From UBA2137 sp963740205 (lineage in GTDB: Bacteria; Pseudomonadota; Alphaproteobacteria; Micavibrionales; Micavibrionaceae), in contig CAVUDD010000002.1 in the NCBI GenBank assembly GCA_963740205.1, positions 62,001-126,000 on the forward strand: a stretch of DNA of 64,000 bases, written 5' to 3'. Below, piece by piece: positions 45,894-54,448 of the stretch (positions are counted from its first letter, which is position 1; every line of letters starts with the position of its first letter). The notes beneath the pieces are model-generated. The model had not been told where the DNA came from and made no database searches. It saw only the letters and a program-made list of their open reading frames with translations. The position numbers and the translations under genes are program-made.

Positions 45894-46918
45894 TTAGTTC
45901 TCGACAAGGACTATAGCATCAGGATAGCCACGTTCAACAAGTCTAGGTAAAATAGTGTTAACTTGTTGTTGATTGGCTAAAGGGCCAACCTTTACGCGGT
46001 ATATCGGTTGTGCACCTCGTGTTGAGTTTTGAATGGCAACAGGTCCTAAATCACCCAAACCTTGCGAAAAACTTTGTGCATTTGCTTCTGATGTAAATGA
46101 GGCCACTTGTACGTAATAATTACCCGTAGGAAAACCAGTAGGAGCATCGAATTGTGTGGTTGTGTTGCTTGCAACTTGAATGGGCACGGGTTGAGTAGGT
46201 GGTAGAGGTGCAGCCTCAACGCTAGGCTGTACATAAGCTATTGGGGAGCGTGTTGGAACAGGAAGAGTGTTGGTAGCAATTCTTTGGTGGGCTGGCGTTC
46301 CAACATATCGTGCGTCATCACCCTCCTGTCCAGGAGTGCGGTTGCGGTATTTATTGTTCATTGCAACTTCGATGCCGCGAGTATCGCGTCCTGCTTTTGC
46401 AGCGTCGGCCACTACACGACTTTCTTCAGGTAAAAGCTCTAGCTTGATTTTTGCAGTGCCCTTATTTTTAAATCCAAGAACAGATGCCGCCTTATCGGAA
46501 ACATCCAAAACACGGTCATGTGCGAATGGACCTCTATCGTTGACCCTCAAAATTGCAGATCGTCCGTTTTCTAAATTTGTAACTTTTATTATAGATGGCA
46601 ACTGCAAAGTTCTATGTGCTGCAGTTAAATCATATTGATTGAATTTTTCTCCATTGGCGGTGCTTTTGCCATGAAAACCTGGGCCATACCAAGAGGCTAA
46701 ACCTGTTTCGACATATTCATACATTTCTGCAGGGTAATATTTTTGTCCTTTGATTTATAGGGGCTTCCTACTTTGAATTTTCCTTGAGATTTGCCTGTAT
46801 TTTGGGCTGGAACCTGTTTAATGACGTGAGACGCCAATTCAGTTTCGGCGCATCCTGCCAAACCAAAAGTTAATCCACTGGACAGTAAAACAAGTCCAAG
46901 AACACGCAAATTTTTCAT
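45894..46918 (-). CDS. rlpA: RlpA, septal-ring lytic transglycosylase lipoprotein (frameshifted)
   Basis: RlpA is a lipoprotein that cleaves denuded glycan strands at the septum. The N-terminal frame (46918-46697) supplies a signal peptide with lipobox LAGC. The second (46724-45894) supplies the double-psi barrel with GLASWYGPGFHGKSTANGE and LRVNDRGPFAHDRVLDVS, plus a Pro-rich linker and a C-terminal SPOR domain (YYVQVASFTSEANAQSFS). Adding one A in the coding-strand AAA run opposite 46754-46756 reads KIKGQKYYPAEMYEYVETG and joins the two. The repaired protein has about 341 residues. I read the break as a sequence error. Confidence 0.93.
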
Positions 46919-46933
46919 CGTTTAATCCTTTGT

Positions 46934-47897
46934 TTATTTAGCTGCTATGGCGTCAGCGAGAAGCCCTACAGAAGTGGCAAAGTATGTTGAATTGTTCCAC
47001 CGCATGATGGTCTTATAATTATTATACACCATATACGTTGGTCCCGCAGCCCCATCTGGTTGAACAAGCGACGCATTAAAGTTTTCCTGCGGTAACGGAT
47101 CTCCCCACATATTTGTGACCCCTGATTGTGCCCAGAATGATATAGGCTTGGTTATATCTTTACCTATGAGGGAAGAGTTAATAGGGCGAGATAGCTTGAC
47201 TTCCCTACCCCATCGTTCCCCAGGATTCCAACCACGTTTAATTAGATAATTCGATGTTGAAGCAAATACATCTGGCAAAGTACCCCAAATATCACGGCGA
47301 CCGTCACCTGTGTAATCAACGGCATAAGCCTTAAAACTTGAAGGCATAAACTGATTTTGTCCCATCGCACCAGCCCAAGATCCTTTAAAGTTACCCAAAG
47401 TTACGTGACCTTCCTGAACAATTCTCAATGCATTGACAAGTTCATCCTCAAAAAACTCTCTTCTACGTCCATCCCAAGCCAAAGTCGCAAGAGCAGGAAT
47501 AACGTTAAAACCTCCTGTATTATTTCCGTAGCTAGTCTCAATTCCCCATAGAGCGACAACATATTGAGGTGCAACACCGTATTTAGCCTCAACCGCCTTG
47601 AGGGTATTCCAGTGCTGACGCATAAGTTCGCGCCCTTGATTGATGCGCCCCTGCGTTATCACATTATTTTTATACTGAGCAAAAGTCAGCTTTCCCTCTG
47701 GTTGTTTTTTATCAAGCTCCACAACGCGTTGTATAGGTTGGATACCATTCATCGCAGTATCAAAAGTTTGTGCTGTAATTCCTTGTGACAAAGCCTTACC
47801 ACGGAATTCCATTTTTCCACGTTTGAAAGTCCATAGCATGCGCCTGACTACCCGAAAAAAACATTAACAAAACAAATATATATAGGTATTTTTTCAT
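46934..47897 (-). CDS. mltB: Lytic murein transglycosylase, MltB type (frameshifted)
   Basis: This enzyme cleaves murein to 1,6-anhydro products. The catalytic region has WGIETSYGNNTG (Glu) and GSWAGAMGQNQFMPSS, followed by DGRRDIWGTLPDVFAS and a C-terminal block. The long frame starts at 47839 without a signal peptide. In another frame, ATG 47897 begins MKKYLYIFVLLMFFSGSQ, then AHA and MDFQTWKNG. Removing one A from GGAATTCC at 47803-47810 reads KNGFRGKALSQGI and joins them. This gives about 320 residues with a signal peptide cut after AHA. I treat it as a sequence error. Next to rlpA and dacC, it forms a murein module. Confidence 0.88.
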
Positions 47898-47945
47898 TTG
47901 AAAAATAAGAACTTTCTGGCGTTGTGTGGCCTGTTAGAATTGACA

Positions 47946-48749
47946 TTAATGTACTTCTTTTACGCAAGCTTTCAATGAGATTTTACCAGTTATCCAATAT
48001 GCACCTAAGCCAATAACTTCTTTAAAGGCTCTCTCAAACATGGAAATATTGTTACTGGCGTTTAGGTTTGGAAAAACTTTATAGCTGCCGTCCGTCTGAA
48101 AATTTACAGAATAGGGATTTATTACCCAGTTTTGAGTGCAAAAGACACGAGAAGCGCGAGGCATATGCGAGGCCGAAGTAATCAATATTATAGGTTTTTC
48201 TTTATCTAAAAACTTAAGCTGACTAAGATTTAAGGCATTTTCATGCGTATTTTTTGATGTTTCCTCATAGAAAATGGAGCTCTGGTCTATCTTAAGATTT
48301 TCGAATATATATTTTGCTGTCTCTGCCTCAGTGTCTTCTTGGTTAAAAGGGTTGCCGCTCCCTCCACTCAACACTAGGGGTAGATTTAGCTTGTTATGAA
48401 GAGCCAACCCTTCGGTTAACCTCTCACAGGCGCCGTTCATGTACGAAAATTGTCTTTTTATGTGTTCCCGCCCTATTGGCTCAAGACAGCCCCCCAATAC
48501 AACTATTGCTTGATTATTATCTGAAACCTTAGTTTGCCGACTTTCATTCTCAATCAATACGAGGGTATTATAACCCAGAGGAAAGAATGCCATTAAGACA
48601 AAAAGTATAGATGCACCTAAAAGTGTTTTTAACCCCCATTTGTTATCAGGCCGTAAAAGCATGAAAGCAAATCCTAGGCAAAATAAAAGTGCCACAAATG
48701 TGAGCGGTGAAAAAACTATCCAGAAGAGTTTTGAGAGCCAAAAGAACAT
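47946..48749 (-). CDS. YdcF/SanA-family (DUF218) membrane protein
   Basis: Two membrane spans at the N-terminus (about residues 10-33 and 40-62) precede a DUF218 domain. Family features are AIVVLGGCLEP, NLPLVLSGGSGNPFNQED, SKNTHENALNL and ILITSASHMPRAS. DUF218 proteins are envelope proteins linked to vancomycin resistance or ECA/O-antigen synthesis, and the biochemical role is unclear. It is upstream of mltB on the same strand with about 50 bases between. No lipobox is present. Confidence 0.8.
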   Translation of the reverse strand: MFFWLSKLFWIVFSPLTFVALLFCLGFAFMLLRPDNKWGLKTLLGASILFVLMAFFPLGYNTLVLIENESRQTKVSDNNQAIVVLGGCLEPIGREHIKRQFSYMNGACERLTEGLALHNKLNLPLVLSGGSGNPFNQEDTEAETAKYIFENLKIDQSSIFYEETSKNTHENALNLSQLKFLDKEKPIILITSASHMPRASRVFCTQNWVINPYSVNFQTDGSYKVFPNLNASNNISMFERAFKEVIGLGAYWITGKISLKACVKEVH

Positions 48750-48843
48750 TTTTATGCGTTTTCCGTTATTTTCTCTTTACGAAGTCGTTCATTTTTTCTA
48801 AAGCTAGAGACCGCAAATCGCAAAGCTTTATTTTACCCTATAC

Positions 48844-48933
48844 GGATGGGTGGCAGAGCGGTTGAATGCACCGGTCTTGAAAACCGGCATAGGTTAACGC
48901 CTATCGTGGGTTCGAATCCCACCCCATCCGCCA
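48844..48933 (+). tRNA. tRNA-Ser (anticodon UGA), CCA encoded
   Basis: A class II tRNA with seven-pair acceptor stem GGATGGG/CCCATCC, discriminator G at 48930 and encoded CCA at 48931-48933. The anticodon stem CCGGT/ACCGG holds the loop CTTGAAA, so the anticodon is TGA (48878-48880), reading UCA-type serine codons. The long variable arm (GCATAGG, TTAA, CGCCTAT region) is typical of tRNA-Ser. The T arm shows GGGTTCGAATCCC. It is on the plus strand, apart from the minus-strand cell-wall genes. Confidence 0.97.
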
Positions 48934-48967
48934 TTTACTTATTTCACAAATATATTAAACTCAATTC

Positions 48968-49879
48968 ATGAGTTCTGGCATTTCCTCTTCAATCCTTGAC
49001 GCTATTGGTAACACTCCCCTTGTTGATCTTGGGGGTGGTATTATTGCAAAGGCTGAATATCTCAATCCTTCGGGGTCTATTAAGGCACGTATGGCTAAGT
49101 ACCTGATTGAAAAAGCTGAGGAAGAAGGCCTACTTAAGCCTGGCATGACAATTATCGAAGCAACAAGTGGTAACACTGGCAATGCTCTTTCAATGGTTGC
49201 TGCTGCCAAAGGTTACAAGATGGAGGTCCTGATCCCTGATGGTTATACCACAGAGCGCACTTTAATATCCAAAGGTCTGGGTGCAAATGTTCAGCATATA
49301 GGTTATTTCCATGTTAATTATGCGCGCGAAATGGCTATTGAGAAGGGCAAAGAAGACGGATATTACTGCCCAGCGCAATTCGACAATGAGTGGAATATAG
49401 AAGAAAACCGTGAATGGCTAGGCAGAGAAATTCTAAATCAGATTATTGGTCATGATATTAAGATTGATGCCATAGTACAGGGCGTTGGTACTGGCGGGAC
49501 ATTGATTGGCGTTGCTCAAGCACTTAAAGAACATCACAATTCTGATTTAAAGGTTTATGCGGTTGAGCCTGCTGAGTCCCCTACTTTGACCAATGGCGAG
49601 GTTGAAACGCACAGAATAGAAGGCATTAATGATGGCTTTGTACCTACAATTTTCGAACGTAATCGTGATTTAGTAAATGGTATAATTTTAATTAAGGGTG
49701 ATGATGCAGTCGAGGCATGTAAAAATCTAAGTTCTGGTAAAGGGCTTTTTGTTGGCCCCTCGTCAGGAGCAAACCATCTGGCAGCAAAACAAATCAAAAG
49801 GGATAATCCTGAGATTAAAACTGTACTTACCTTTTTATGTGACAAAGGTGAAAAATATCTATCTGCCCTTTATAAATAG
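48968..49879 (+). CDS. Cysteine-synthase-family PLP enzyme
   Basis: This 303-residue protein is a fold-type II PLP enzyme of the CysK/CysM family. PLP is bound by Lys39 in NPSGSIKARMAKY. The ATSGNTGNALSMVAAAKG and GVGTGGTLIGVAQAL segments bind the substrate carboxylate and phosphate. VGPSSGANHLAA matches the late PLP contact. CysK, CysM or a related cystathionine-type activity cannot be separated by sequence here. The usual SerE/Ser substrate loop is present. It lies 34 bases after tRNA-Ser. Confidence 0.85.
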   Translation: MSSGISSSILDAIGNTPLVDLGGGIIAKAEYLNPSGSIKARMAKYLIEKAEEEGLLKPGMTIIEATSGNTGNALSMVAAAKGYKMEVLIPDGYTTERTLISKGLGANVQHIGYFHVNYAREMAIEKGKEDGYYCPAQFDNEWNIEENREWLGREILNQIIGHDIKIDAIVQGVGTGGTLIGVAQALKEHHNSDLKVYAVEPAESPTLTNGEVETHRIEGINDGFVPTIFERNRDLVNGIILIKGDDAVEACKNLSSGKGLFVGPSSGANHLAAKQIKRDNPEIKTVLTFLCDKGEKYLSALYK

Positions 49880-49894
49880 AAAAACTTCTTTTTC

Positions 49895-49923
49895 TTGACA
49901 TAATTTTGTATTTTTTATACATA
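49895..49923 (+). promoter_or_regulatory. Probable sigma-70 promoter for the 49955 gene pair
   Basis: A consensus -35 TTGACA (49895-49900) and a -10 TACATA (49918-49923) are spaced by 17 bases. The element lies 15 bases after the cysteine-synthase-family stop and 31 bases before the ATG at 49955. It suggests that the following two unknown genes and the LysE exporter are transcribed from their own promoter. Confidence 0.6.
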
Positions 49924-49954
49924 AAGGCACACCTTAAAGTTATTGGAAAATAAT

Positions 49955-50458
49955 ATGTCTGGCACATTGCGATCACTTATTACCAAGCTCTTACCTCAAT
50001 CATTACAATCGACTAGGTCTATTGAAAATGAATTCGATGAACTTAAAGAGTCTTTAAAAGAGACGCTTAGGGGGAAATTAAGAGAAGAGTTTGAAAAGGT
50101 TAAGTCAGGAAAATCCAATTTAACGCTTTCTAAAAACGATGAAGAACCAAAAATTACCAAAGAAGATTTCGAAAAATTTAATGGTAAGTGGGAAAATCAT
50201 TTTAAAGAATCTGTTTCTATAAGCCTTAATCCTGCCGTCACTGGCCATGTTCGTGGCAGACCCCATACGGCACCACAAGTCATTGTTAACGTCACAAATG
50301 AATTTGCATCAGAATGCGACCATTATGGTGTTAATTTGTCGGTTCTCTTTCAAGAGAAAGGATCAAAGCACTTAATTGGCAAGGGATTTGATGTTAAAAA
50401 CTTCAATCCTACCGTTTCAACTAAGATACTTTATACTTCTGACTTAAAAGCTGCGTAA
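49955..50458 (+). CDS. Unknown protein with coiled-coil N-terminus
   Basis: I do not recognise this 167-residue protein. I chose ATG 49955 (MSGTLRSLI); a TTG at 49943 is an alternative. Residues 20-60 are rich in Glu, Lys and Leu (ENEFDELKESLKETLRGKL, REEFEKV) and probably form a coiled coil. A charged middle (NDEEPKITKEDFEKFNGKWE) precedes a beta-rich C-terminal part (ISLNPAVTGHVRGR, VIVNVTNEF, GVNLSVLFQEKG, GKGFDVKNFNPTVSTKILY). No signal peptide is seen. The gene is followed eight bases later by another unknown gene, suggesting partnership. Confidence 0.6.
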   Translation: MSGTLRSLITKLLPQSLQSTRSIENEFDELKESLKETLRGKLREEFEKVKSGKSNLTLSKNDEEPKITKEDFEKFNGKWENHFKESVSISLNPAVTGHVRGRPHTAPQVIVNVTNEFASECDHYGVNLSVLFQEKGSKHLIGKGFDVKNFNPTVSTKILYTSDLKAA

Positions 50459-50466
50459 TAACCATC

Positions 50467-51123
50467 ATGTTAAATTTAAATTCAAATGACATACTTTGTA
50501 TCGGTGTGGGCGAAAAAGAAAAATATCTTAATGGCGAAACATACTCACATGCTTTTCTTATACTTTATAAAGAATTCGACAATGGAGATGTCGAGGTTCT
50601 TCAACAACTACACTATGATCAGAATGTAGATGAAGATAATATTGCCGATCCCTTCGTACTCTCAGGATTAAAAAGCCCTGCGAACTTTCATGATGTTTCT
50701 ATATCTCCTCTTAAAAACGGAAATGCGCTAGAAATGTTGCCTGTTTGGAATCACATGCTTTCATACGCGCTTGAAATTAAGCATGTTAATGAATCTGGGT
50801 TTTGCGCATATACATTTACAAGTGATTTTAGACATAGTGAGCACGCTTATAACTGTCGTAGTTATGCAATTGTTACGTTGCAAAATGCTGGCATTCATCC
50901 ATGTGAAGAGGATTTCATAGGTATAGCAGGTACAGCTGCAATACATGAAGAATTTGATCTCCCAGATTTTGAGGGAGATTTTTCCAAGGCTTCGACTAAT
51001 GGATATTTAGGCCTAGATAATCTGAAATACAGAAACAGAGAATTGCTTGAGGGTTTAGCTGGTGAATTTCTTAAGCCTCATTCTGGACATTTTTGTAGAA
51101 TACCCTGCCCTGCTCATATATAA
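50467..51123 (+). CDS. Unknown protein, possible papain-like (NlpC/P60- or LRAT-type) fold
   Basis: I do not recognise this 218-residue protein. SHAFLILYKEF near residue 28 and YNCRSYAIVTLQNAGIHP near residue 135 together resemble the His and Asn-Cys elements of permuted papain-like enzymes (LRAT/NlpC-P60/DUF-type families). Such members have an early His strand and a late Cys helix. The C-terminus adds two cysteines (CRIPCPAH). No membrane span or signal peptide is visible. It lies between the coiled-coil protein and LysE exporter genes. The fold call is inference and weak. Confidence 0.5.
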   Translation: MLNLNSNDILCIGVGEKEKYLNGETYSHAFLILYKEFDNGDVEVLQQLHYDQNVDEDNIADPFVLSGLKSPANFHDVSISPLKNGNALEMLPVWNHMLSYALEIKHVNESGFCAYTFTSDFRHSEHAYNCRSYAIVTLQNAGIHPCEEDFIGIAGTAAIHEEFDLPDFEGDFSKASTNGYLGLDNLKYRNRELLEGLAGEFLKPHSGHFCRIPCPAHI

Positions 51124-51130
51124 ATGATAA

Positions 51131-51781
51131 ATGGATTTAAGCATTTATATTATTCAGTGGCTAACCCTTGTGACCATTTTTACAATGGCTCTATTGTCTC
51201 CTGGCCCCGATTTGGTAATGGCTGTCAAAAACTCCATTAGCTATTCAAGACGCGCAGGAGTATTTACTGCATTAGGTTTTGGCCTTGGGGTGTTAGTACA
51301 TGTTACATACGTAGCTTTAGGCATTTCAGCCCTAATTTCCCAATCAATTATTTTGTTTAATATAATTAAATGGGTTGGCGCTGCCTATTTGATATGGGTA
51401 GGTTTTCAGGCTCTTCGTTCGCAAGGAATGGGTAATAAAGTCGTAGATGATGCACTTAAGAAAGGCGTTGATAAAAAAGAATTTGATGATTTTAAAGCCT
51501 TACGCTCAGGATTTTTCACGAATGTCTTAAATCCTAAGGCAACGTTGTTCTTTTTAGCTATCTTTAGTCAAATTATAAGTCCTGAAACACCTTTGTCTTG
51601 GTATGTTGTTTATGGAGTAACCTGCGCAATTATGACGGCTTTATGGTTTTCCCTCGTGGCTATTTTCCTTACCCACACCCCTATACGCAAAGTGTTTATG
51701 CGCATTACAAAATGGTTTGATCGGATATGTGGTGGATTATTGATTGCACTTGGAATTAAAGTTGCTCTTACGGCGAAGTAA
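51131..51781 (+). CDS. LysE/RhtB-family amino-acid exporter
   Basis: This 216-residue integral membrane protein has about six hydrophobic spans and the family start MALLSPGPDLVMAVKNSISY with FTALGFGLGVLVHVTYVALG. The middle SGFFTNVLNPKATLFFLAIF is the second hallmark. LysE/RhtB proteins export lysine, threonine, homoserine or similar amino acids and the substrate is not predictable. It starts eight bases after the unknown protein at 50467 and is probably on the same transcript. Confidence 0.9.
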   Translation: MDLSIYIIQWLTLVTIFTMALLSPGPDLVMAVKNSISYSRRAGVFTALGFGLGVLVHVTYVALGISALISQSIILFNIIKWVGAAYLIWVGFQALRSQGMGNKVVDDALKKGVDKKEFDDFKALRSGFFTNVLNPKATLFFLAIFSQIISPETPLSWYVVYGVTCAIMTALWFSLVAIFLTHTPIRKVFMRITKWFDRICGGLLIALGIKVALTAK

Positions 51782-51798
51782 CATATTGGCACATTTGC

Positions 51799-51828
51799 TT
51801 GACAGAGTGACTTTTTTTGAGATATAAC
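51799..51828 (+). promoter_or_regulatory. Strong sigma-70-type promoter of rplU-rpmA
   Basis: The -35 box TTGACA (51799-51804) is a perfect consensus. The -10 box TATAAC (51823-51828) follows after 18 bases, one change from consensus. The start of rplU lies 49 bases downstream. Strong promoters are expected for ribosomal protein genes. Confidence 0.8.
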
Positions 51829-51877
51829 CTCGCTTTCTATAACTAATAAAAAGACAACCCTAAAAGAGGTTAGTGAT

Positions 51878-52189
51878 ATGTACGTAGTCGTAAGAACTGG
51901 TGGAAAACAGTATAAAGTCCAACAAAACGATGTCATCCGCGTTGAGAAAATGGATGAGGCCAAAGAAGGCGATAAAATCACACTTGATGATATTCTCCTT
52001 TTTTCAGACGGTAAAACTTCAAACATTGGCGAAAAAGCTAAAGCGAAAGTGACTGCAGAGGTCATTTCACAGGAGCGCGACAAGAAGGTTATTATCTTCA
52101 AAAAACGCCGTCGTCAGAATTCGCGTCGTAAGAACGGACACCGTCAACATAAAACTGTTTTGAGAATCACAGAAATCAAAGCGGCTTAA
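51878..52189 (+). CDS. rplU: Ribosomal protein L21
   Basis: L21 (bL21) is a structural protein of the 50S subunit that contacts 23S rRNA domain II. The 103 residues match the family: MYVVVRTGGKQYKVQQNDV, DEAKEGDKITLDDILLF, VISQERDKKVIIFKKRRRQN and HRQHKTVLRITEI. It is preceded by a strong promoter and forms the usual rplU-rpmA pair, 24 bases apart. Confidence 0.98.
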   Translation: MYVVVRTGGKQYKVQQNDVIRVEKMDEAKEGDKITLDDILLFSDGKTSNIGEKAKAKVTAEVISQERDKKVIIFKKRRRQNSRRKNGHRQHKTVLRITEIKAA

Positions 52190-52213
52190 TCAGAGAATAT
52201 AGGAGAATTAGAT

Positions 52214-52498
52214 ATGGCACATAAAAAAGCAGGTGGTAGTTCCAGAAACGGTCGCGATTCAGCTGGTCGTAGACTCGGTGTTAAAAGATTTGGTGGTGAG
52301 ATTGTTCTTGCTGGTAACATCCTTGTACGTCAACGTGGAACAAAATATAAGCCGGGTAAAAATGTAGGTGTTGGTAAAGACCACACAATCTTTTCACTCG
52401 TTGATGGTGAAGTTTTATTCACACGCACGAAAAATGATCGCGCTGTTGTAAATGTCGTTCCTGCGAATGATGCAACAACTGCACAAGCTGCTGAATAA
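52214..52498 (+). CDS. rpmA: Ribosomal protein L27
   Basis: L27 (bL27) lies near the peptidyl transferase centre of the 50S subunit. The 94 residues begin with MAHKKAGGSSRNGRDSAG, the extended N-terminal arm that reaches the active site, and continue with GVKRFGGEIVLAGNILVRQR and GTKYKPGKNVGVGKDHTIF. No Firmicutes-type N-terminal extension is present. A clear hairpin terminator follows 35 bases after the stop. Confidence 0.98.
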   Translation: MAHKKAGGSSRNGRDSAGRRLGVKRFGGEIVLAGNILVRQRGTKYKPGKNVGVGKDHTIFSLVDGEVLFTRTKNDRAVVNVVPANDATTAQAAE

Positions 52499-52532
52499 AG
52501 TTTAAAAAAACTTTCTAACGAACAAACGGAAC

Positions 52533-52564
52533 AAGGGGAAAGATTGCTTTCCCCTTTTCTTTAT
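52533..52564 (+). terminator. Rho-independent terminator after rpmA
   Basis: A perfect ten-pair stem (AAGGGGAAAG at 52533-52542, CTTTCCCCTT at 52547-52556) closes a four-base ATTG loop and runs into a T-rich tail. It should stop most rplU-rpmA transcripts, so obgE, starting 15 bases after the tail, needs readthrough or a promoter of its own. Confidence 0.88.
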
Positions 52565-52579
52565 TGAAAAGATATTTTT

Positions 52580-53584
52580 ATGAAATTTCTAGATGAAGCT
52601 AAAATTTATGTTTCTAGCGGTAACGGAGGTGCTGGTTGTGCCAGTTTCCGTCGTGAAAAAAATATCGAATATGGCGGTCCTGATGGCGGTAATGGCGGTA
52701 AAGGTGGTGACGTTTACTTTTTGGGTGTCGATAATCTGAATACACTCATAGATTTTCGCTATACTCAGCATTTCCGCGCCAAAAATGGCCAAGGTGGTAA
52801 GGGGCAGAACAAAACAGGTCTTAGCGCAGATGATATGATTATTAAGGTTCCTGTAGGTACAGAAATTCTTGATGATGATAAAGAAACTGTTCTTTTTGAT
52901 ATCGTGGAAAAAGGTCAGATGGAGCTTTTCCTCAAAGGTGGTGATGGCGGCTTTGGAAATGCACGTTATAAATCATCTACTAATCAAGCTCCTCGTAAAT
53001 CCACACCTGGTTGGCCAGGTGAAGAACGCGGCGTTTGGTTGAGATTAAAACTAATTGCTGATGTTGGCTTGTTAGGACTACCTAATGCAGGTAAATCAAC
53101 TTTTTTGTCTATTGTGTCTGCAGCTAAACCAAAAATTGCCGATTATCCCTTTACAACTTTACACCCAAACCTTGGCGTTGTGGCCATTGGTAAGGAGGAG
53201 TTTGTAATTGCCGATATCCCAGGTCTAATTGAAGGTGCTTCACAAGGCTTAGGATTAGGCGATCGCTTTCTTGGTCATGTTGAGAGAACAGCCGTTCTTT
53301 TACATTTGGTTGATATAACCCAAGATAACCCAGATAAGGCCTATAAAACCATTCAGAATGAATTAAAAAATTATGGCGGTGGATTGCATCAAAAACCTCA
53401 GGTCGTTGTTCTCAATAAAATGGATGCTCTTGGTGAGGAACTTTCTCAGGACGTCGCCAAAGATTTTAAGAAAAAAACTGGTGTCACCCCTCTTCTGATG
53501 TCTGCTATTTCTGGTGAAAACACAAAAGATATTTTGCATAAATTAAATAGTTATGTTAAAAATTCTGCAATCGAAAACGATTAG
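52580..53584 (+). CDS. obgE: ObgE/CgtA, ribosome-assembly GTPase
   Basis: ObgE is an essential GTPase in 50S assembly and stress signalling. The N-terminal Obg fold has the glycine-rich YVSSGNGGAGCASFRREKN and DGGNGGKGGDV segments. The G domain has G1 GLPNAGKSTFLSIV, G3 DIPGLIEGASQGLGLG and G4 LNKMDA. The 334 residues match the family without a long C-terminal extension. It follows rplU-rpmA, the order widely conserved in bacteria, and is followed by proB after 28 bases. Confidence 0.97.
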   Translation: MKFLDEAKIYVSSGNGGAGCASFRREKNIEYGGPDGGNGGKGGDVYFLGVDNLNTLIDFRYTQHFRAKNGQGGKGQNKTGLSADDMIIKVPVGTEILDDDKETVLFDIVEKGQMELFLKGGDGGFGNARYKSSTNQAPRKSTPGWPGEERGVWLRLKLIADVGLLGLPNAGKSTFLSIVSAAKPKIADYPFTTLHPNLGVVAIGKEEFVIADIPGLIEGASQGLGLGDRFLGHVERTAVLLHLVDITQDNPDKAYKTIQNELKNYGGGLHQKPQVVVLNKMDALGEELSQDVAKDFKKKTGVTPLLMSAISGENTKDILHKLNSYVKNSAIEND

Positions 53585-53612
53585 ATTACAATTATAAAAA
53601 TTATAGAGCTTT

Positions 53613-54383
53613 ATGCGTAACAACACAAAAAAATTTGTTGTAAAGGTTGGTTCTGCCTTGGTTGTAGATGAGCATAGCGGAATCGTAAATCAAGAATGGT
53701 TGAATTCACTCGCCCACAACATCATCGAAATACAACGTAATGGCCATGAAGTCATTCTTGTCTCATCGGGCGCCATTGCTTTGGCCAGAAAAGATTTTAC
53801 AGACGTAAATGGATCGCTACCACTTAAACAGGCTTTATCAACAATAGGCCAGCCTCTCTTGATGTCCGCCTATACAAAAGCCTTCAACTCGCCTGTATCT
53901 CAAGTCCTCTTAACTGCAAATGATTTGAAATCTGAGAGTGGCTTAGAAAACTTTAAACATACAATAACGGCACTCAATACCCTTGGTGTCATACCTATCA
54001 TTAATGAGAATGATGCAGTCGCAACAGAGGAAATCAAATTCGGGGATAACGATAAATTAGCAGCGCTTGTTGCTGAGTCCGTTGGTGCAGATGAATTGAT
54101 AATTTTTACAAGAAGCAAAGGGTTGTTTACATCTGACCCAGAGACAAATCCTGATGCCCTTCATATTGCAGAAATTAAAGGTCATATTTCTGAAGAATTT
54201 AAAAATTATGCCGAGGGAACACTCAATCATCTCTCAACTGGTGGTATGAAAACCAAACTTGATGCTGCAGAAATTGCAATGAATGCTGGTATTAAAACAT
54301 ACATAGCGTCTGGCACTATGATGTACCCAATTTCAACTTTAAAAGGCGGTAGAGAAAAGTTTACAGTTTGCATCCCTGAATAA
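53613..54383 (+). CDS. proB: Glutamate 5-kinase, kinase domain only
   Basis: This enzyme phosphorylates glutamate in the first step of proline synthesis. The amino-acid-kinase domain has FVVKVGSALVVDE, VILVSSGAIALARKDF, PIINENDAVATEEIKFGDND and STGGMKTKLDAAEIAMNAG. At 256 residues it ends where the kinase domain ends, and the C-terminal PUA domain of the 367-residue E. coli protein is absent. No PUA sequence is seen in other frames before pepN. It sits in the usual rplU-rpmA-obgE-proB order. proA is not adjacent. Confidence 0.93.
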   Translation: MRNNTKKFVVKVGSALVVDEHSGIVNQEWLNSLAHNIIEIQRNGHEVILVSSGAIALARKDFTDVNGSLPLKQALSTIGQPLLMSAYTKAFNSPVSQVLLTANDLKSESGLENFKHTITALNTLGVIPIINENDAVATEEIKFGDNDKLAALVAESVGADELIIFTRSKGLFTSDPETNPDALHIAEIKGHISEEFKNYAEGTLNHLSTGGMKTKLDAAEIAMNAGIKTYIASGTMMYPISTLKGGREKFTVCIPE

Positions 54384-54448
54384 TAAATCTTTACATTCAC
54401 GGTCGACAAAATATCTTGGTGTTTGAAACAACTTCAAGAAAGACATTT

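Noticed and set aside
48750..48843. A further small gene between ydcF and tRNA-Ser
   Set aside because: I saw only short open frames there, without a ribosome site or recognisable protein sequence.
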